A DNA stretch of 64,000 nt from Dokdonella sp. (GTDB taxonomy: Bacteria; Pseudomonadota; Gammaproteobacteria; Xanthomonadales; Rhodanobacteraceae): the NCBI RefSeq assembly GCF_019634815.1, contig NZ_JAHCAP010000001.1:1-64000 (forward strand), written 5' to 3'. The position numbers were made by a program, and so were the translations under genes. Within the stretch, counting starts at the first letter, position 1. Every line of letters begins with the position of its first letter. The notes beneath the pieces were generated by a model. It was given only the letters and a program-made list of their open reading frames with translations. It was not told the origin of the DNA and made no database searches. Below are positions 59,298-64,000 of this stretch, one piece after another.

Positions 59298-62200
59298 ATG
59301 TCTGTAACCGCAACTGCGTCGGATCATTCGGCGATCGACCGCGACTACACGCTCGAACACAAGTACACGCGCGGTCAGGGCCGCATCTATCTGTCGGGCG
59401 TGCAGGCCCTGGTGCGCCTGCCCTTGATGCAGCAGATGCGTGACCGTGCGGTCGGGCTCAATACCGCGGGCTTCGTCTCGGGCTATCGCGGCTCGCCGCT
59501 CGGCGGCCTTGATCTCGAACTGTGGAAGGCCGGCAAGCATCTCAAGGCGGCCAACATCCAGTTCACGCCCGGTCTCAACGAAGACCTCGGCGCGACGATG
59601 GTCTGGGGCACGCAGCAGGCCAACCTGTTTCCCGGCGCCAAGTACGACGGCGTGTTCTCGATGTGGTACGGCAAGGGCCCGGGCGTGGATCGTTGCGGCG
59701 ATGTGTTCAAGCACGGCAATGCCGCCGGGACTTCGAAGTTCGGCGGCGTGCTCGCGCTCGCTGCCGACGATCACGCCTGTCGGTCGTCGACCTTGCCACA
59801 TGGATCGGAACTCGAATTCGTCAGCGCGATGATGCCGGTGCTCAATCCGGCCGGCGTGCAGGACATTCTCGACATGGGTCTGCTCGGCTGGGCGATGAGT
59901 CGTTTCACCGGCCGCTGGGTCGGCTTCAAGACGATCGCTGAAACGGTCGAATCCTCGGCCTCGGTGCTGGTCGATCCGCATCAACTCGACATCATCCTGC
60001 CGCCGGATTTCACCGGCCCCGAGGGTGGCCTCGGCATCCGCTGGCCCGATCCGCCCTTGCAGCAGGAAATGCGCCTGCACCAGTACGCGGTGCAGGCCGC
60101 CTGCGCCTTCGCGCGGGCCAATCGCATCGATCGCGTGGTGATCGATTCGCCGCGTGCGCGGCTGGGCATCGTCACCACCGGCAAGAGCTTCCTCGACGTG
60201 CTGCAGGCGCTTGAATACCTCGGCATCAGCGCCGAAGACGCGCGCGAAATCGGTATCCGCGTCTACAAGGTCGGCATGACCTGGCCGCTCGAACCGCAGG
60301 GCATCCGCGAATTCGCGCGCGGCCTGGAAGACATCGTGGTGGTCGAGGAAAAGCGCTCCTTCATCGAATCGCAGATGAAGGAAACCATGTACAACTGGGA
60401 TCACCACGTGCGGCCGTCGGTGATCGGCAAGTACGACGAAGAGGGCAATTGGGTGCTGCCTTCGACCAACGAGTTGACGCCGGCGATGATCGCGCTGGTG
60501 ATCGCGCGCCGCCTCGGTCGCTTCTTCAGCAGCGATGCGATCAAGGCGCGGGTGGCCTGGATCGAGGCCAAGGAACACGAGCTCACCCTGCCGCGCGCGA
60601 ATTTTCCGCGCGTGCCGCACTACTGCTCGGGCTGTCCGCACAACACCTCGACCCAGGTGCCCGAAGGCTCGCGCGCACTGGCCGGCATCGGTTGCCACTA
60701 CATGGTGACCTGGATGGATCGGCGCACCGACACCTTCACGCAGATGGGCGGTGAAGGCGTGACCTGGTGCGGGCAGGCGCCATTCACCGAAACCCGCCAC
60801 GTGTTCCAGAACCTCGGCGACGGCACCTATTTCCACTCGGGCTCGCTGGCGATCCGGCAGGCAATCGCGGCCAAGGTCAACATCACCTACAAGATCCTCT
60901 ACAACGACGCGGTGGCGATGACCGGCGGCCAGCCGGTGGACGGCACGCTCAGCGTGTCCGACATCGCCGGGCAAGTGTGGTCCGAGGGCGTCAGGACCAT
61001 CGTCGTGATGTCCGATGACCTGAGCAAATATCGCGACATCGATTTTCCTCCGGAGGTGACATTCGAACACCGCGATCAACTCGACGCGGTGCAGAAGCGG
61101 CTGCGTGAAGTGACCGGCGTGAGCGTCCTGATCTATGACCAGACCTGCGCCACCGAGAAGCGCCGGCGCCGCAAGCGCGGCAAGCTGGAAGATCCGAACA
61201 AGCGCGTGTTCATCAACTCGCTGGTCTGCGAAGGCTGCGGCGACTGCGGCGAGCAGAGCTTCTGCGTCTCGGTGCTGCCCAAGGACACCGAGTACGGGCG
61301 CAAGCGCGAAATCGATCAATCCGGCTGCAACAAGGACTTCAGTTGCGTCAAGGGCTTCTGTCCGAGCTTCGTCACCGTGGTCGGTGGCCGCCTCAAGAAG
61401 CAACAGGGCAAGGCGAGCGTCGATTTCTCCGCGCTGCCGCAACCGCAATTCGCCAGCGATCTCGCCCAGCCGTGGAACATCCTTGTCACCGGCATCGGCG
61501 GTACCGGCGTCGTCACGATCGGCGCACTGATCGGCATGGCCGCGCACCTCGAGGGCAAGGGCAGCACCGTGCTCGATCAGACCGGTCTGGCGCAGAAGGG
61601 CGGCGCGGTGACCTGTCACCTGCGCGTGGCGCGCACGCCCGCAGACATCCACGCGGTGCGCATCGCCGCGGGTGAAGCCGACCTCGTGCTCGGTTGCGAC
61701 ATGGTGGTGGTCAACGACTACTGGGCACTGTCCAAGATCCGCGCGGGACGCTCGCGCGTGGTGCTCAACAGCTACGAGGCGATGCCCGGTTCGTTCACGA
61801 TGAAGCCCGACCTGCAGTTCCCCGCGCAGGGCATCATCGATGCGGTCAAGACCGCGCTCGGCGGCGAGTCGCCAGAGCTGATCGATGCGACCGAGCTCGC
61901 CACCGCCCTGCTCGGCGACACCATCGCCGCGAACCTGTTCATGCTCGGCTACGCCTGGCAGAAGGGTTGGGTGCCGCTGTCAGGCGAAGCCCTGCTGCGC
62001 GCGATCGAACTCAATGCCGCTGCGGTCGAGATGAACAAGGCCGCATTCAACTGGGGCCGACTGGCTGCGCATGACCCGGTTGCGGTGCGCAAGGCGGCCG
62101 GCCTGCCGCATCCGCATCTGCCCTCGGGCGCGATTGCGTTGGCGCTGCCGCTGCGCAAGCCCGCAACGAGCTCGGATGGCGCAATGGCCGCAGCGCTCGA

Positions 62201-62873
62201 CGATGGCACGCTCAGCAGCTCGCTCGATGAGCGCATCGCGCGCCGCGTGGCCTTCCTCGGCGAGTACCAGAATGCCGCCTACGCCGCGAAATACCGCGCC
62301 CTGGTCGACAAGGTGCGCGCCGCCGAGGCCGCCGCGTTGCCGGGTAGCAGTGCGCTCGGCGAAGCGGTCGCGCGTTACGCGTTCAAGCTGATGTCCTTCA
62401 AGGACGAATACGAAGTCGCGCGCCTGTACGCCTCGGGCGAATTCGAGCAGCGCCTCAAGCAGGTCTTCGACGGCGATTACCGCGTGCATTTCAATCTCGC
62501 GCCGCCGCTGTTCGCCAAGCGCGACGCCGAGGGGCGTTTGATCAAGGCCGAATACGGGCCGCGGATGATGACCGCGTTCAAGCTGCTGGCGAAGTTGCGC
62601 TTCCTGCGCGGCAGCGTATTCGACGTGTTCGGCTACACCGCCGAGCGGCGCGAGGAGCGCAAGCTGATCGCCGAGTACTTCACGATCGTCGATGAACTGC
62701 TGTCCGGGCTCGACGCGGGCAACCACGCGCTCGCGACCGAAATCGCCTCGATTCCCGAGCAGATCCGCGGCTTCGGACACGTCAAGGAGCGTCATCTGGA
62801 CAAGGCACGCGAACGGCAAGCAGCCTTGCTTGCGCAATGGCGCAATCCGCAAGCTCGGCGCGACGCGGCTTGA
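59298..62873 (+). CDS. Fused indolepyruvate ferredoxin oxidoreductase
   Basis: A 1191-residue TPP and Fe-S enzyme that oxidatively decarboxylates aryl or branched-chain 2-oxo acids to acyl-CoA. The domains are fused in one chain: the N-terminal pyruvate:ferredoxin-type region (GFVSGYRGSPLGGLDLELWK), the TPP-binding region with GDGTYFHSGS near residue 506, two cysteine clusters for [4Fe-4S] (CEGCGDCGEQSFCVSV and CNKDFSCVKGFCPSF) near 640-690, and a gamma-like domain starting VTGIGGTGVVTIGAL near 730. A helical C-terminal region follows. The length is normal for this fused type. AGGGA lies seven bases before ATG 59298, which is preferred over ATG 59292. Confidence 0.93.
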   Translation: MSVTATASDHSAIDRDYTLEHKYTRGQGRIYLSGVQALVRLPLMQQMRDRAVGLNTAGFVSGYRGSPLGGLDLELWKAGKHLKAANIQFTPGLNEDLGATMVWGTQQANLFPGAKYDGVFSMWYGKGPGVDRCGDVFKHGNAAGTSKFGGVLALAADDHACRSSTLPHGSELEFVSAMMPVLNPAGVQDILDMGLLGWAMSRFTGRWVGFKTIAETVESSASVLVDPHQLDIILPPDFTGPEGGLGIRWPDPPLQQEMRLHQYAVQAACAFARANRIDRVVIDSPRARLGIVTTGKSFLDVLQALEYLGISAEDAREIGIRVYKVGMTWPLEPQGIREFARGLEDIVVVEEKRSFIESQMKETMYNWDHHVRPSVIGKYDEEGNWVLPSTNELTPAMIALVIARRLGRFFSSDAIKARVAWIEAKEHELTLPRANFPRVPHYCSGCPHNTSTQVPEGSRALAGIGCHYMVTWMDRRTDTFTQMGGEGVTWCGQAPFTETRHVFQNLGDGTYFHSGSLAIRQAIAAKVNITYKILYNDAVAMTGGQPVDGTLSVSDIAGQVWSEGVRTIVVMSDDLSKYRDIDFPPEVTFEHRDQLDAVQKRLREVTGVSVLIYDQTCATEKRRRRKRGKLEDPNKRVFINSLVCEGCGDCGEQSFCVSVLPKDTEYGRKREIDQSGCNKDFSCVKGFCPSFVTVVGGRLKKQQGKASVDFSALPQPQFASDLAQPWNILVTGIGGTGVVTIGALIGMAAHLEGKGSTVLDQTGLAQKGGAVTCHLRVARTPADIHAVRIAAGEADLVLGCDMVVVNDYWALSKIRAGRSRVVLNSYEAMPGSFTMKPDLQFPAQGIIDAVKTALGGESPELIDATELATALLGDTIAANLFMLGYAWQKGWVPLSGEALLRAIELNAAAVEMNKAAFNWGRLAAHDPVAVRKAAGLPHPHLPSGAIALALPLRKPATSSDGAMAAALDDGTLSSSLDERIARRVAFLGEYQNAAYAAKYRALVDKVRAAEAAALPGSSALGEAVARYAFKLMSFKDEYEVARLYASGEFEQRLKQVFDGDYRVHFNLAPPLFAKRDAEGRLIKAEYGPRMMTAFKLLAKLRFLRGSVFDVFGYTAERREERKLIAEYFTIVDELLSGLDAGNHALATEIASIPEQIRGFGHVKERHLDKARERQAALLAQWRNPQARRDAA

Positions 62874-62895
62874 TCGCGCCGCGCCTGCCGATGCC

Positions 62896-63531
62896 TTAGC
62901 GTGCAGCCACGCGCGGGCGCAGATCGTCGACCAGACGCTTGCGACTGCTGCGCGCAAATTCGGCCGGCGAGAAGGGCATCGCCGCTGCGGCATAGTCGTC
63001 GATCAGGCGCAGCAATTCCTCGCGTGCGATGCCCGCTGGCTGCGCCTCACTGCCGTTGGCGGTCACTGCCGTGAGTCGTTCCTGCAGGCATTCCTTGCGC
63101 GCAATGCCTGCGCCGCTCGCGGGGTCGGCAACGCATAAGCCGAAGGTGCCGTCGAGAAAAGCGGGAATGTAGTTCTGCCGAATCTTCGCGTCGATTGCTG
63201 CAGGATCCTCGCCTGTGCCTGCGAGCGCCGCGTGCAGTTCCGCGCTCAAGACAGCCAACACCGCGTCGCGCTCGCCACCGGCAGCCGCGCGCTCGGCGAT
63301 CGCCACCCAGCGCAGGCATTCGGGGCGGAAATACTCGCCCGCTGCGGCCTGCTGAGCTTCGATGCGGCCGAAAACCGCCGACTCGATCGCGTCGCCATCG
63401 CAGACATAGGTCGCGCGCGGAACCGCCCCGAGTTCGATCAAGGTCGCCAGGCGTTGTTCGGAGATCTCGGCCATCTCGGTGAAGCGCTGCCGGGAGACGA
63501 AGTGCCTGTGCAGATATTCGTCGAGCGTCAT
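62896..63531 (-). CDS. Conserved protein of unknown function (DUF6058-like)
   Basis: A 211-residue soluble protein beginning MTLDEYLHRHFVSRQRFTEMAEISEQRL. The N-terminus resembles a small helical DNA-binding-like fold, with the pattern Y-L-x-x-H-F-V...L-x-x-L-I-x-x-x-x-V-P. The centre has PECLRWVAIAERA and FLDGTFGLCVADPASG. I place it tentatively with DUF6058, which has no proven function. GGAGAG precedes ATG 63531. It lies 70 bases downstream of plsB on the same strand and is convergent with the oxidoreductase gene. Confidence 0.65.
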   Translation of the reverse strand: MTLDEYLHRHFVSRQRFTEMAEISEQRLATLIELGAVPRATYVCDGDAIESAVFGRIEAQQAAAGEYFRPECLRWVAIAERAAAGGERDAVLAVLSAELHAALAGTGEDPAAIDAKIRQNYIPAFLDGTFGLCVADPASGAGIARKECLQERLTAVTANGSEAQPAGIAREELLRLIDDYAAAAMPFSPAEFARSSRKRLVDDLRPRVAAR

Positions 63532-63601
63532 GTGCTCTCCATTGGCATGTCTGGGGCGCCGTGACGATCGCGCCACTCGATCAGTCTTGCCTCAGGCTGG
63601 T

Positions 63602-64000
63602 TCAATTCGAGTCGCTTTCGGCTGCGCTGTCACGCGCGAGTTCGGCTTGTTTCTCCGGGGTCAGCTTGAGGATGCCGTGACGAATCTCGCGGCTGAGGAT
63701 CAAGCGCGCATCGGTGGCAACCGCGGCGAGTGAGGCATCGAAGGCGAGCTTGCCGGCATCGTCGTTCCACACCACGCGGCGTTCGCGCAATTTCTGGATG
63801 AAGCCGCGGAACAGGCTCTTGTCGAAGAATTCGGGTGCATTCAGCTCCTGCAGCAGCGACAGCCGCTGCGCGCTGAGCGTGCACAGATTCTCGAGCTCGG
63901 CGGAAGTCAGCGTGCCCGAGCCGTTCTTCACCAGCAGCGCGAGCGCGATGTAGTAGCGCTCGATCGCCGGCAACAGGTTGTCGGCCAGCGCACGCAACTG
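63602..64000 (-). CDS. plsB: Glycerol-3-phosphate acyltransferase, C-terminal end
   Basis: Only the last ~132 codons are in the window; the gene enters from the right edge. The visible tail LLPAIERYYIALALLVKNGSG, then LSAQRLSLLQELNAPEFFDK, LFRGFIQKLRERRV and LILSREIRHGILKL matches the C-terminal region of PlsB from pseudomonads and relatives. PlsB acylates the sn-1 position of glycerol 3-phosphate at the inner membrane. The catalytic HxxxxD motif is outside the window. An in-frame ATG at 63997 is internal, not the true start. Confidence 0.82.
   Translation of the reverse strand, partial: QLRALADNLLPAIERYYIALALLVKNGSGTLTSAELENLCTLSAQRLSLLQELNAPEFFDKSLFRGFIQKLRERRVVWNDDAGKLAFDASLAAVATDARLILSREIRHGILKLTPEKQAELARDSAAESDSN

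Overview
This is a GC-rich chromosomal segment of a free-living gammaproteobacterium, most likely of the Lysobacterales/Xanthomonadales (Rhodanobacteraceae- or Xanthomonadaceae-like). Three things point there. The AlgC-type phosphohexomutase is fused to a membrane-anchored sensory-like N-terminus. A secreted protein ends in a DGFE-type tail. The housekeeping genes (dut, coaBC, argS, priA, rpoH, plsB) are clearly gammaproteobacterial. Nearly all the DNA is coding, and many genes overlap by 1-4 bases (ATGA or TAATG junctions).

Layout. 1-4.7 kb: a large RHS/YD-repeat surface protein with fibronectin-like C-terminal domains. Its signal peptide is cut off from the rest by a frameshift in a nine-base G tract. 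5-12.5 kb: pyrE, a DUF4124 protein, the coaBC-dut-algC cluster facing radC, and an HD/PDEase-like protein. 12.5-17.7 kb: argS with an FtsN-like SPOR protein, an orphan RHS fragment, a secreted PQQ-type sugar dehydrogenase and a short-chain dehydrogenase. 17.7-28.5 kb: divergent speA/speE (polyamines), an AEC transporter, gamma-glutamyltransferase, an orphan ParA, an EF-hand protein, SixA, YceI, a phospholipase D lipoprotein and a YkvA protein. 28.5-36.6 kb: an RDD protein, a DUF3667 protein, an ECF sigma/membrane regulator/DUF3106 operon, an AT-rich intergenic region with three DnaA boxes, DedA, a frameshifted small secreted protein and a two-gene ABC exporter. 36.7-41.7 kb: acetyl-CoA synthetase opposite a DcaP-like porin, the remnant of an MHS-family transporter, and dusB. 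41.8-47.7 kb: type II secretion genes gspC-D-E-F. 47.9-52.2 kb: ftsE-ftsX, a two-receiver response regulator and ung in one overlapping run, then a candidate structured RNA and rpoH. 52.5-64 kb: priA, ribokinase with NupC, an LtaS/OpgB-like phosphoglycerol transferase, a fused indolepyruvate oxidoreductase, a conserved unknown and the 3' end of plsB.

How the genes work together. NupC and ribokinase form a nucleoside/ribose uptake pair, with a CRP-type operator upstream of nupC. SpeA and SpeE supply polyamine synthesis. The GspCDEF set is the outer-membrane channel, ATPase and inner-membrane core of a type II system whose pseudopilins must lie elsewhere. FtsEX is co-translated with an atypical regulator whose first receiver has lost its phospho-acceptor.

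The items most worth a second look are the G-tract frameshift at the RHS signal peptide, the three-way-junction RNA candidate upstream of rpoH, the degenerate dual-receiver protein, GspE without its zinc cysteines, and the DnaA-box cluster. No tRNA, rRNA, CRISPR array or intact insertion sequence was seen. All functional calls are by eye from family knowledge; no database search was run.
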